A stretch of 64,000 nt of DNA from Geodermatophilus obscurus (GTDB lineage: Bacteria > Actinomycetota > Actinomycetes > Mycobacteriales > Geodermatophilaceae): contig NZ_FRDM01000007.1 of the NCBI RefSeq assembly GCF_900143215.1, forward strand, positions 124,001-188,000, read 5' to 3'. The position numbers and the translations under genes are program-made. The notes beneath the pieces were generated by a model. It searched no databases. It saw only the letters and a program-made list of their open reading frames with translations, and was not told the DNA's origin. Of the stretch, positions 28,210 through 36,356 are shown piece by piece (the stretch's first letter is position 1; each line of letters begins with the position of its first letter).

Positions 28210-29444
28210 GGCGCCAGCCTCGTGGGGAGCACCGCGTGGACCACGAAGCCGCCGCCGTTGCCGCGGCCGGCCCGGACCTGGCCGCCGAGCACCGCTGCCC
28301 GCTCCCGCATACCCGCCAGCCCGGCACCGCCGGCCGCCTCGTCGTCGGAGGACGAGCCGCCGTCCGGGCGGTGGCCGTTGCCGGGGCGGGGGCGGGGGCC
28401 GTCATCGGGGCACGAGCTCGGGCCGTCGTCGGCGATCACCAGCTCCAGGCGGTCGCCGCGGACCCCGGCGGTGACCGCCGCACGGGTGGCCCGCGAGTGA
28501 CGGAGCACGTTGGTCAGCGACTCCTGCACGATCCGGTAGGCCGCCGCCCCGATGGCCTCGTCCAGGCATCGCTCGGCCACGTCGACGTCCAGGTCGACCG
28601 CGAGGCCGGCCTCGCGGGCGTTGTCGGCGAGCCGGCCGAGACCCGACAGCCCCACCGTGCCGCGCTCGGCCCCGGCCGCCGGGGAGCGCAGCAGCTTCAC
28701 CGTGGCCCGGAGTTCGCGCAACTGGGCCGAGGTCGCCGCGACGATCTGCGCGACCGCGCGCCGGGCGGTCTCGTCGTCGCGGCCGATGGTCTCGGCGGCG
28801 ACGTTGCCGTGCAGTGCGATGACGGACATCGCGTGACCGACCGAGTCGTGCAGGTCCTGGGCGATGCGGACCCGCTCCGCCTGCAGCCGCCGCTCGGCCT
28901 CCCGTGCCTGCTCGACCGCGGTCAGGGTCCGCAGCCGCTCCTGGGAGGCGCGGGTCTCCCGGCGAGCGCGCACGCTCACCCCCAGTGCGATCGCCGCGGC
29001 GACGAGGGCGACGTTGGTGAGCAGCTCGTAGCTGAGCAGGTAGGTGGTGGGCAGGCCCTCGGCGACCCGGGCCCAGGCGGCCACCCCCACCAGCACGGCG
29101 GCGGCTCCTCCTGCCCAGCGGGTGGCGCCGACGTCGGCGGCCCGGTACAGCGCCGCCACGGCGGGCAGCGCGATGCCGATCGGCGGGAGGTTCCGGCTGT
29201 AGTAGGTGAAGATCGCCAGCACGGTCAGCACCAGCACCGTGCCGGGCGCTCGCCGCGCAGCCAGGACGAGCCCGCCGAACCCGACGGCGAACAGGTAGGC
29301 CCCGGCGGTGGCTCGGCCGGTGCCCTCCAGGTCGGCGGCGATGACCAGCGCCACGGTGAGCGCCTGCGTCGTGGCCAGCAGCGCATCCGTCAGCCGCTGG
29401 TCCACCCCGTCCCGGCCCCGGCCGGTGGGCACGTCGCTGGGCAC
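28206..29444 (-). CDS. NarL-type sensor histidine kinase (HisKA_3)
   Basis: A 412-residue kinase with five or six N-terminal membrane helices, a coiled linker, phospho-acceptor His199 in QDLHDSVGHAMSV and an HATPase_c domain. Between the ATPase's DDGP box and the GLAGMRERA box lies an odd 30-residue insert of Pro/Gly/Asp/Ser, absent from typical members. GTG 29444 was chosen; ATG 29501 is possible. It transmits to the regulator at 27550. The signal is probably membrane-linked and is unknown. Confidence 0.9.
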   Translation of the reverse strand: MPSDVPTGRGRDGVDQRLTDALLATTQALTVALVIAADLEGTGRATAGAYLFAVGFGGLVLAARRAPGTVLVLTVLAIFTYYSRNLPPIGIALPAVAALYRAADVGATRWAGGAAAVLVGVAAWARVAEGLPTTYLLSYELLTNVALVAAAIALGVSVRARRETRASQERLRTLTAVEQAREAERRLQAERVRIAQDLHDSVGHAMSVIALHGNVAAETIGRDDETARRAVAQIVAATSAQLRELRATVKLLRSPAAGAERGTVGLSGLGRLADNAREAGLAVDLDVDVAERCLDEAIGAAAYRIVQESLTNVLRHSRATRAAVTAGVRGDRLELVIADDGPSSCPDDGPRPRPGNGHRPDGGSSSDDEAAGGAGLAGMRERAAVLGGQVRAGRGNGGGFVVHAVLPTRLAP

Positions 29445-30107
29445 GCGACCAGCGTAGGAACGTCGGCTCGCCCCGGGCAGTCCTTTCCCGTCGACCTCCA
29501 CCGTCGACGGCCGACGTCGCCGGACGTCGGTCGGGAGCGACCGCGGGCGCGCCCCGCGACCGACGTGACGCCCCCACCGCGCTCCTGCTGTTCGGCCTCG
29601 TGGCTGTCGTGTGGATCGGCGGCATCGGCCTCGGGCGGGCGCCGCGGCCGGTGCTCACCTCCACTTCCGCCGGTGTCGTGTTCGGCGTCGTCCTCGTCGT
29701 CCTCTCGCTGGCCCTGGACACGAGGACCGACGCCGAGGGAGCGCTGGCCGCCGGCGTCGCGGCCTTCGAGATCGGCCGCTCCGCCGCACCGGGCGCCGTG
29801 GCCGGCCCGCTGGCCGGGAGCCGCGCTCGCCCGGCGCCGGGCCGGCCCACCGACGCGGACGGCGTCCCGCGGCACGGCTGCCGGTCTCCCCCTCCGCGGG
29901 AGTCCACCCTTGCTCACAGGTGTGAGCAGGGGTGGACGTCCCGCGGAGGTACTGCACCCCGCGGGCACCTGGGCGTCTCCCGCGGTACTCGACCCGGCGG
30001 GACGGAGTCGGGGGGCGGCGTGGGCCGACCGTGCGGGCGGCGCGGCTCCCCGCCTCTCCGGCATCCGTCGAACGTCGGCCGTACTGCGCCACTCGACCAC
30101 GGGTGGG
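29445..30107. other. Gap of about 660 bases: decayed frame and long palindrome
   Basis: A plus-strand frame around 29573-29760 reads PTALLLFGLVAVVWIGGIGLG, and later AGVVFGVVLVVLSLAL: two credible helices, but without an acceptable start (first GTG is 29600, inside helix 1) or ending. It is probably the relic of a small membrane protein. The remainder contains a 59-base imperfect palindrome (29891-29949) and shorter CCCGCGG inverted repeats up to about 30010. No other gene was seen. Confidence 0.4.
29891..29949. repeat. 59-base palindrome
   Basis: Arms CCTCCGCGGGA-GTCCACCC-TTGCTCAC and GTGAGCA-GGGGTGGAC-GTCCCGCGGAGG fold with few mismatches around AGGT at 29918-29921. It could be a terminator or an extragenic repeat. 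Confidence 0.75.
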
Positions 30108-30572
30108 TCAGGCACCGCTGCGGTGCCCGGCCGGGGAAGCGGGCACGACTCGGCACAGCAGCAACGCGACGGCCGCGGTGACCACGCCCACGAGCGCGCC
30201 GGTGACCAGGCTGGACAGCACCGCAGCAGAGCGGAGGGCGATCTCCTGGGCGCCGGGGTCCATCCCGGCGAGGTTCCCTCCCAGGGTCGGGGCATTCCCC
30301 CGGAACGCCGCGTCCCACAGCAATTGGTGGCCGAGGGCGAGGAACACCCCGTAGATCGCGCCTATCACGACCACGGTGGCGAACGGGCGTGGCGGTCGCT
30401 TCCAGAGCACGGCGGCGATCCAGCCGGCCGGCGGGAGGAACACGAACAGGCCGTTGACGACGCTGCCCTCCTCGATGGCGCCGAGATCGTGCAGGACCAC
30501 GCGCGGCGCGGCCAGCGCGGCGAGCGCGACGAGGACCGGCCAGGAGAACCCCAGCGGGTGGCGCGCGCTCAT
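30108..30572 (-). CDS. Hypothetical membrane protein
   Basis: A 154-residue protein with four helices (WPVLVALAALAAPRVVL, LFVFLPPAGWIAAVL, FATVVVIGAIYGVFLALG and SSLVTGALVGVVTAAVALLLCRVV). No family was recognised. ATG 30572 overlaps the upstream stop (ATGA), so it is co-translated with the DUF1772-like gene and may form a complex with it. The larger open frame upstream is a shadow. Confidence 0.75.
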   Translation of the reverse strand: MSARHPLGFSWPVLVALAALAAPRVVLHDLGAIEEGSVVNGLFVFLPPAGWIAAVLWKRPPRPFATVVVIGAIYGVFLALGHQLLWDAAFRGNAPTLGGNLAGMDPGAQEIALRSAAVLSSLVTGALVGVVTAAVALLLCRVVPASPAGHRSGA

Positions 30573-31096
30573 CGGACGGCCTCGACACGCTCCACCGGGG
30601 CGGCGGCGGTGGCGCGGACCCAGCGCAGCAACGCGGTGAACGCCAGGGTGGAGGTCACCGCGCCACCGACGACGCGGACCCAGTGCCCCGCGACGAACTC
30701 CTCGGCCACCTGACGCAGGTACTCCGGGGTGTGGGTGCCGACCGGGTCGACGAACATGATGTCGTTGCGCGGCCAGAAGAACACCACCGAGAACAGGAAC
30801 TCGCAGGCGATGAACACCGCGGCCGAGCCGGCGATCCACCACCGCAGCCCCGGTATCCGCCACGTCAACACGGTCGCGGCCAGGCTGCACAGGACCACCG
30901 CGGCGCCCAGCGGCGGGAAGTAGTCGCTGGGGCCACCCTCGACGAGGAACTCACGGGCCCGGTCCAGCGAGGCCGGCGGATCGCCGAAGATGTTCGGGTA
31001 GAGCATCACGGTCTCGGCAGCCACGCCGCCGAAGGACAGCATCGCCGTCCACACGAGGGCGATCAGCGACACCGTGGTGAGGGTCGTACGGGGCAT
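30569..31096 (-). CDS. DUF1772-like membrane protein
   Basis: A 175-residue protein with four helices. It opens LTTVSLIALVWTAMLSFGGVAAETVMLYPNIF and has an internal loop with conserved-looking Trp/Asp (FWPRNDIMFVD) between helices 3 and 4. This arrangement resembles the DUF1772/anthrone-oxygenase-like family; assignment by eye only. A GAGGA precedes ATG 31096. It starts a two-gene operon. Confidence 0.7.
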   Translation of the reverse strand: MPRTTLTTVSLIALVWTAMLSFGGVAAETVMLYPNIFGDPPASLDRAREFLVEGGPSDYFPPLGAAVVLCSLAATVLTWRIPGLRWWIAGSAAVFIACEFLFSVVFFWPRNDIMFVDPVGTHTPEYLRQVAEEFVAGHWVRVVGGAVTSTLAFTALLRWVRATAAAPVERVEAVR

Positions 31097-31606
31097 GTCA
31101 CCGGTCCTCTGCTGATCGATCGTCGACGGCCCGGACGGGCCGATGACCAGCGACGCTAGGTCCGCCCGACTCCCGGGTCTGCCGCGCACGGGCGCGTTCC
31201 GGGTTGCTCCTCGACGTACGGCACGGCCGCTGGTCGACGACCGTCGACGACGACGGAGTGACGGCAACCGGCACGGGTGGCGTGACAGCACGGGACCGGC
31301 GCAGCCGCTCCCGAGGTGAGCCCGCACCGCATCGGAGGGCCACGACGCATGGCAGGTCTCCGACCGCCGCCACCCCTCGAAGGGTCCGTGGCCCGGCTCG
31401 ACCGGCCCCGGCGCGTTGAGGTGGCGCAGCCGGCGCTGGTCGCGTCGTGGTCATCCCACCGCTGACCAGCACAGTGAGGACCACCCACCACTCAGCGGGA
31501 CGTCACCGTCAGCTGCCCTCACGACCGGTCCGTTGCTACCGGTCGGCCCTGGTCAGGCTGTACTCGACCTCGCCCGGGGCACACGGCTGTCTGCAGTGGG
31601 GCGCTG
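31097..31606. other. Gap of 510 bases without convincing gene
   Basis: Several short frames exist on both strands, but none has ribosome site, hydrophobic pattern or family resemblance. Local inverted repeats of GTCGACGA type are present around 31230-31260. The left part must hold the promoter of the DUF1772-like operon. Confidence 0.5.
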
Positions 31607-31679
31607 AGCCGACGGGGGGACTCGAACCCCCAACCGCCCGATTACAAGTCGGGTGCGCTACCAGTTGCGCCACGCCGGC
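31607..31679 (-). tRNA. tRNA-Thr (anticodon UGU)
   Basis: A complete cloverleaf on the minus strand: acceptor GCCGGCG/CGTCGGC with one G-U, D-arm GCGCAACTGGTAGCGC, anticodon stem CCCGA/TCGGG with loop CTTGTAA giving TGT, and T-arm with GGTTCGAGTCC. CCA is not encoded. A plausible -10 (TATCCT) lies about 28 bases upstream. Confidence 0.95.
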
Positions 31680-31830
31680 AGGACACGGGAACACGTCCCG
31701 GCACAAGGATAGGGACCGGGCGGCAGAGGAGTCGGCGGCCGGTCCACCCCCGGGGGCGGAGCGAACACGGCTGCGCTGTTCCCGGGCCTGACGAGGGCCT
31801 CCGTGGGCTGGGCGGCCGCCACGGGTCCGA

Positions 31831-32730
31831 TCAGCGCCTGGACTCGCCGGGCTGGTCCAGTTGGCGGCCGGCGGCTGCCAGCACGGCCTCGCGGACGCGG
31901 TCCAGCGTGGCGGAGCGCAGCCGCCACTGCTGCCAGTACAGGACGACGTCCACCGTGGCGGCCGGGTCGAGGGCGACCAGCTCCGCCCTGACCCCGCGCG
32001 CCTGGAGGCCGGGCACCATGCCCCAGCCCAGGCCGAGGGTGAGCGCGACGACGAAGTCCGCCGCGGCGGGCACGTAGTGCACCGGCGGGGCGACGTCGGG
32101 ACCGGCCTGCGCGTGCAGGTAGCGGTGCTGCAGGTCGTCCTTGCGGTCGAGGACGACGACCGGGGCCCGGGCGAGCGCCTCGGGGGTGGGGCCGGCGGGG
32201 AACCAGCGACGTGCGAACCCGGGGGTGGCCATCGGCCGGTAGCGCATGCCGCCCAGGCGGGTGGAGGTGCAGCCGGGCACCGCCTCGGCGTCCGCGGTCA
32301 CCGCCGCCATGACCGTGCCGGCGCGCAGCAGGGCGCTGGTGTGCTCCTGGTCCTCGCGGTACAGGTCGAAGCAGACGTCGCCGGCCAGCGGCGCCAGCGC
32401 GGGCAGCACCCAGGTGGCCATCGAGTCGGCGTTGACCGCGATCGGCAGCGCCGGCACCCCCTCGGGCGAGGGGTTCCCGCCGAGCTCCCGGGCGACGTCG
32501 GCGGTGAGCAGATCCACCTGCCGGGCCAGACGCAGCACCGCCTGCCCGGACTCGGTGACCTGCACCGGCTTGGTCCGCACCAGCAGGATCCGGCCGGTCG
32601 CGACCTCCAGCGCCCGCAGCCGCTGGCTGATCGCCGACGGGGTGACGTGCAGCGCCCGGGCGGCGGCCTCCAGCGTGCCGCCGCGGACGGTGGCGTCCAA
32701 CGCCCGCAGCTGAGCCAGGTCCAGATTCAT
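31831..32730 (-). CDS. lysG: LysR-family regulator, ArgP/LysG type
   Basis: A 299-residue regulator with an N-terminal winged helix (MNLDLAQLRALDATVRGGTLEAAARALHVTPSAISQRL) and a co-inducer domain. The order and the divergent LysE exporter identify the LysG/ArgP group. Members activate the exporter when basic amino acids accumulate (established for Corynebacterium LysG). ATG 32730 is the standard start. The 72-base spacer to lysE should contain the operator. Confidence 0.92.
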   Translation of the reverse strand: MNLDLAQLRALDATVRGGTLEAAARALHVTPSAISQRLRALEVATGRILLVRTKPVQVTESGQAVLRLARQVDLLTADVARELGGNPSPEGVPALPIAVNADSMATWVLPALAPLAGDVCFDLYREDQEHTSALLRAGTVMAAVTADAEAVPGCTSTRLGGMRYRPMATPGFARRWFPAGPTPEALARAPVVVLDRKDDLQHRYLHAQAGPDVAPPVHYVPAAADFVVALTLGLGWGMVPGLQARGVRAELVALDPAATVDVVLYWQQWRLRSATLDRVREAVLAAAGRQLDQPGESRR

Positions 32731-32802
32731 GAACACCGATGCTAATGATGCGTGAGGATCATGAGCTGGACGGTGCGCGGACGGCTTTCTACCGTCGACG
32801 GC
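32731..32802. promoter_or_regulatory. Shared lysG-lysE promoter/operator region
   Basis: This is the only spacer between the divergent pair. It has imperfect dyads (GATGCTAATGATGC; GAGGATCATGAG) and lower GC than its surroundings, as expected of a LysR box with overlapping promoters. The exact sites are not resolved. Confidence 0.55.
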
Positions 32803-33435
32803 GTGCTCACCACCCCCGCGCTGCTCGCCGTCGTCTCCGGGCTCGCGCTGGGCCTGGGGTTGATCGTCGCCATCGGCGCCCAGAACGCTTTCGTCCTGCG
32901 ACAGGGACTCCGCCTCGAGCACGTGGCCGCGGTGGTGGCGGTGTGCGCCCTCTCCGACCTGGCGCTGATCTTCGCCGGGGTGCTGGGTGCCGGCGCGGCG
33001 CTGGCGCAGGTGCCGTGGCTCATCCCGGTGGTGTGCTTCGCCGGGGCGGCGTTCCTGCTCTGCTACGGCGTGCTGGCCGCGCGACGGGCGCTGCGTCCCG
33101 GCGCGCTGCTGCCGGACGCCGCCGGCGCCCGCACCGGGCTCGCGGTGACCGTCGGCACCTGCCTGGCGCTGACCTGGCTCAACCCGCACGTGTACCTGGA
33201 CACCGTGGTGCTGCTCGGCTCGATGGCCTCGACCTACGGCGAGCACCGGTGGCAGTTCGCCGCTGGTGCGGGTCTGGGGAGCCTGCTGTGGTTCGCCGGC
33301 CTCGGCTACGGCGCCCGCCTGCTCCGCCCGGTGTTCGCCCGTCCCGCGGCCTGGCAGGTCCTCGACGGCGTCATCGCCGTCGTCATGTCGGCCCTCGCCG
33401 TCTCCCTGGTCGTCCGTGGCGTCAGCGCAGCCTGA
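32803..33435 (+). CDS. lysE: LysE/ArgO-family basic amino acid exporter
   Basis: A 210-residue protein with six membrane helices. The family opening is GLGLIVAIGAQNAFVLRQGL, and the conserved middle TCLALTWLNPHVYLDTVVLLG follows. It exports lysine/arginine by proton exchange. GTG 32803 gives the typical length; the frame is open 17 codons further upstream, which would cover the operator. It is controlled by the divergent lysG. Confidence 0.93.
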   Translation: MLTTPALLAVVSGLALGLGLIVAIGAQNAFVLRQGLRLEHVAAVVAVCALSDLALIFAGVLGAGAALAQVPWLIPVVCFAGAAFLLCYGVLAARRALRPGALLPDAAGARTGLAVTVGTCLALTWLNPHVYLDTVVLLGSMASTYGEHRWQFAAGAGLGSLLWFAGLGYGARLLRPVFARPAAWQVLDGVIAVVMSALAVSLVVRGVSAA

Positions 33436-33482
33436 GGTCGGCAGCAGCCACTCACGGACGAGATCCCGACGAGGCCCACGCG

Positions 33483-33781
33483 ATGACCGCCGCTCCCGAC
33501 GGGCAGCGGTGGTCGAGCACCCGGATCCCCAGCCTGCAGGTGGTGCTGCACGCCTCCTGGGTGACCGGCGCAACGCTGGGCTGGCCTGCCGGGCGCGGTG
33601 CTCCTGCTGCCCGGGCAGGTGCTGCTGGCCGCGTACGCCGCCGTCACCCTCCTGCTGCTGCTCCGCTGCGGCCTCGGCCGGCGTGGCGGGCGGGGTGCAG
33701 CCGGGCGCGGTCCCGACGCGGAGGTGGCCCGTGCCCGAGCCCGGCCATGTCGCCCTCGCCACCGCGCTGGCCGGCGGCTGA
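33483..33781 (+). pseudogene. Possible multiply frameshifted small membrane-protein gene
   Basis: Sensible protein moves through three frames. It starts at ATG 33483 (MTAAPDGQRWSSTRIPSLQ... to TLGWPA), continues one frame over as GAVLLLPGQVLLAAYAAVTLLLLLRC, and ends in the third as RWPVPEPGHVALATALAGG with TGA 33779-33781. Either two indels broke an about 98-residue gene, or there is sequencing error. Confidence 0.35.
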
Positions 33782-33853
33782 CCGGCGTTCCGCCGGGGGT
33801 CGTCACAGGCGTGGGTCGACCGGCTCGGACTCCAGTGCCAGGACGGCGAAGAC

Positions 33854-34138
33854 TCACTCGTGCACCCGCCACAGCGGCTCACCGCGGGCCAGCCGCTCCA
33901 GCCCCTCCTGGCCGAGCGCGTACTCCCGCAGCGCCAGCCCGCGCTTGCGCCCGAGGGAGCGCTGGCGCAGCCGGTCGAGGTGCTGCGGCTCGGTGCAGCG
34001 CTGCTCGGTCGCCGCCGGGTAGAAGACGTGCGCCGTGCCGGTCGACACCTCGACCTGCTGCGCCCGCGCGGGGTTCTTGTGCAGCAGGAAGCCCAGGTCG
34101 GTCGCTGGCAGGTGGGTGGTGGTCAGCGTGACGAGCAC
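33854..34138 (-). pseudogene. N-terminal remnant of hen1 (3'-terminal RNA ribose 2'-O-methyltransferase)
   Basis: A 94-residue frame. The first 48 residues (VLVTLTTTHLPATDLGFLLHK, then NPARAQQVEVSTGTAHVFYP and ATEQRCT) are unmistakably the start of bacterial Hen1, which is normally about 460-500 residues. After RCTEPQHL the match ends, and a basic tail (SLGRKRGLALREYALGQ...) of unknown origin follows. The methyltransferase domain and the partner kinase-ligase Pnkp are absent. So the RNA-repair function is lost here; the fragment may or may not be expressed. Confidence 0.75.
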
Positions 34139-34189
34139 GCCGCAGTGTGACCGTTCGACTCCGGCTGGTCGACTGCTTTCGCCGGTGGC

Positions 34190-34825
34190 TCAGGCGGCGG
34201 CGTCGCCGTGCCTGAGGTCGCCGCTGGGGTCGCTGCCGGCCAGCGGCAGTCCGGCGAGCCACCGGGCGAAGCCGTCGGGGTCGCGCCGCTCGAGCTCGTC
34301 GAGCGTCTGCTCGCGCCGGACCACGATCGCCTCGCGGGTGCGGGCGTCGAGCGGGCCGGACAGCGCCGTCGTCGTCCGGACCCACTCGCGGCCGAGGTCG
34401 GCGGTCGACAACGAGGACACCGGCGGCAGCGGGGCCGCGGGCCGGCGCGCCGGGATGGCCGCGGTCGGGGACGCGGCCCCGGTCCCCCGACTGCGGACGA
34501 GCCAGACGACGGTCCAGGTGCCCGCGGCGGCCCCGGCGACCAGCAGGGAGAGCACCGCCCCGCCGAGGACGGCGGTGCCGGAGAGGACCAGCAGCACCCC
34601 GACGGTCGCCACCCCGGCCTTCCAGGCCGCGTCGACGACGGCGGGCTGCCCCGGCCGGGACTCCCGGGCCACTCCCGCTGCCAGGCAGGCCGAGACCACC
34701 GCGGCGAGCCCCACCGCGACCAGGCCGGGCGGTCGCAGGGCCAGGCCACCGACGACGGCCAGCAAGGCGCCGACGACGGCACCGGACCAGAGCAGGAGGC
34801 GGGGAAGCGGACCGCGGGTGGACAC
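34190..34825 (-). CDS. Hypothetical membrane protein
   Basis: A 211-residue protein with four hydrophobic segments in two pairs (LLLWSGAVVGALLAVVGGLAL..., VGVLLVLSGTAVLGGAVLSLLVAG), then a cytoplasmic C-terminus rich in charged residues (REAIVVRREQTLDELERRDPDGFARWLAGLP). That tail motif recurs in actinobacterial hypothetical proteins. The function is unknown. GTG 34825 has GGAGGG eight bases upstream. Confidence 0.7.
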   Translation of the reverse strand: MSTRGPLPRLLLWSGAVVGALLAVVGGLALRPPGLVAVGLAAVVSACLAAGVARESRPGQPAVVDAAWKAGVATVGVLLVLSGTAVLGGAVLSLLVAGAAAGTWTVVWLVRSRGTGAASPTAAIPARRPAAPLPPVSSLSTADLGREWVRTTTALSGPLDARTREAIVVRREQTLDELERRDPDGFARWLAGLPLAGSDPSGDLRHGDAAA

Positions 34826-35018
34826 GGGGGCACCCTCCAGGAGCAGGGCCGGACACAGGAGGCGGGCGGTCACCGGCGCAGCGACGGCCCGGATCCCGCC
34901 CTTACCCAGCCGCACACATTCTGCACCCTCCGTGGCGGCGCCGGTCCCTTCCCTGCGGCGCTCGTTGCGAGGACCCTCGACGGCAGACACGGGGGACGAC
35001 CGTCATCCGGAGGTGCCC

Positions 35019-35927
35019 GTGCCCACGACGACCCCCATCCCCGCTGAGACGCTGCCCACGCCCGGCCCGGCGGACGACCACCCGCAGGCGCCGCCCCTGG
35101 TGGTCGGCGCCGACGGCAGCGAGTGCGGGCTGCGGGCCGTCCGGTGGGCCGCCGAGGAGGCCGTCCGCCGTGACGCGCCGCTGCGGATCGTGCACGCCAC
35201 CCCGCACCACGGGCGCCGGGGCGTGGCCGGCGCCGCGGCCCCCGGGCTGCCGCGCGCCCGCGGGGCCACGGCCCAGGCGTACACGGTCGCCCGGCACACC
35301 GCGCCCTCGGTCGCCGTCTCCACCGAGGTGGCCCCGGGTGACCCGGTGGCCGCGTTGCTGCGGGCCGCCGAGGACGCCCAGCTCGTCGTCCTCGGGATCA
35401 CCACCACCGGCGCCGCGGACGAGCTGGTGCTCGCCTCCGTCGCCCAGCGGGTGGCCGCCCGCTCACCCCGCCCGGTGGTCGTCGTCCCCCGGTCCCGGCC
35501 GGGTGGCACCGGCTCCCGCCCGCACGTGGCGGTGGTCGGCCTCGGCGAGCACGAGGACGACGAACCGGTCGTCGTCTTCGCCGCCGAGGAGGCGTTGCGG
35601 ACCGGCCGGCCGCTGCTGGTGCTGCACACCCGGTCCGACGACGGCGGCGAGTGGGGCGCGGATTCCCTGCGGTGGGCCGAGCGTTGGCCGGACCTGCGGC
35701 TGACGCACACCCCGGTGCCCGGGCCGACCGGCGGCCGGGTGCTGGCCGCGGCCTGCCCGACCCCGTTGCTCGCGATGACCGCGGGCCACGGTGGGCTGCT
35801 GCACCGGCCGATGGACGGGCTGCACCGCTGGCTGCTGCGGCACTGCACCTCGCCGATGGCCTTCGTGCCGCCGGTGCACCGGGTGACCGGGAAGGAGCCG
35901 CGCGAGGAGATCATCGCCGTCGGCTGA
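35019..35927 (+). CDS. Tandem universal stress protein (USP)
   Basis: A 302-residue protein with two USP domains. Domain 1 (about 28-160) starts PLVVGADGSECGLRAVRWAAEEAVRRDAPL and ends ARSPRPVVVVPRSR. Domain 2 (about 168-290) starts HVAVVGLGEHEDDEPVVVFAAEEAL and ends HCTSPMAFVPP. The GxxG ATP loop is degenerate. USPs act in stress and dormancy. GGAGG precedes GTG 35019 by five bases. Confidence 0.88.
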   Translation: MPTTTPIPAETLPTPGPADDHPQAPPLVVGADGSECGLRAVRWAAEEAVRRDAPLRIVHATPHHGRRGVAGAAAPGLPRARGATAQAYTVARHTAPSVAVSTEVAPGDPVAALLRAAEDAQLVVLGITTTGAADELVLASVAQRVAARSPRPVVVVPRSRPGGTGSRPHVAVVGLGEHEDDEPVVVFAAEEALRTGRPLLVLHTRSDDGGEWGADSLRWAERWPDLRLTHTPVPGPTGGRVLAAACPTPLLAMTAGHGGLLHRPMDGLHRWLLRHCTSPMAFVPPVHRVTGKEPREEIIAVG

Positions 35928-35934
35928 AGGAGGA

Positions 35935-35984
35935 CCACCCTTCCACCACGTCTCGCAGGCTCGGCGCGGGCGCGTGAAGGGTGG
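35935..35984. repeat. Gene-end palindromic repeat
   Basis: CCACCCTTC (35935-35943) pairs with GAAGGGTGG (35976-35984) around TCTCGCAGGCTCGGCGC, eight bases after the USP stop. It is a close sister of the element at 57121-57168. Confidence 0.6.
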
Positions 35985-36029
35985 CCGTTCCAGGACGTCC
36001 CCCGGCCCGGCGGCGGAGCGGCCGGCCGC

Positions 36030-36263
36030 CTCCACGGCGCTGGTGCCCCGCTGGACCAGACCCGGACCGTCGGGCTCGTCACGCTCCCCGGCGCGTTCGT
36101 CGGGGTACTGCTGGGCGGCGGCAGCCCGATGGAGGCCGGCGCGGCCCGGCTGCTGGTGCTCGTCGGCCTGCCGGCGGCGCAGGTCACCGCCGCGTGGCGG
36201 GTGGTGGAGCTGGTGGCCCGGGGGTGGCTGCTCCCCGACGTCCCCGGTGACACGTCCAGGGAC
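36030..36263 (+). pseudogene. C-terminal remnant of a FetB/YbbM (UPF0014) permease
   Basis: Starting at about 36048 the frame reads PLDQTRTVGLVTLPGAFVG, then VLLGGGSPMEAGAARLLVLVGLPAAQ and VVELVARGWLLP. The first two segments are the most conserved part of the UPF0014/FetB membrane family, which partners the FetA ATPase in metal/iron homeostasis. Everything N-terminal is missing. The frame has no stop of its own and runs in phase into htrA. It is probably a deletion relic. Confidence 0.65.
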
Positions 36264-36356
36264 CTCACAGGGGACCGCAAGCGCCGGGGCAGCCGCTCGG
36301 ACCACAGTGGTCGTCACAAGGCGGTGGACGGCCGCCCACGAGGAGGACGAGGACAC

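Noticed and set aside
28236..30713. An 825-codon plus-strand frame over the NarL kinase
   Set aside because: Antisense shadow; Gly/Arg/Gln composition and no ribosome site.
31447..31791. A 114-codon frame running through the tRNA-Thr gene
   Set aside because: It reads antisense across the tRNA and has no coding features.
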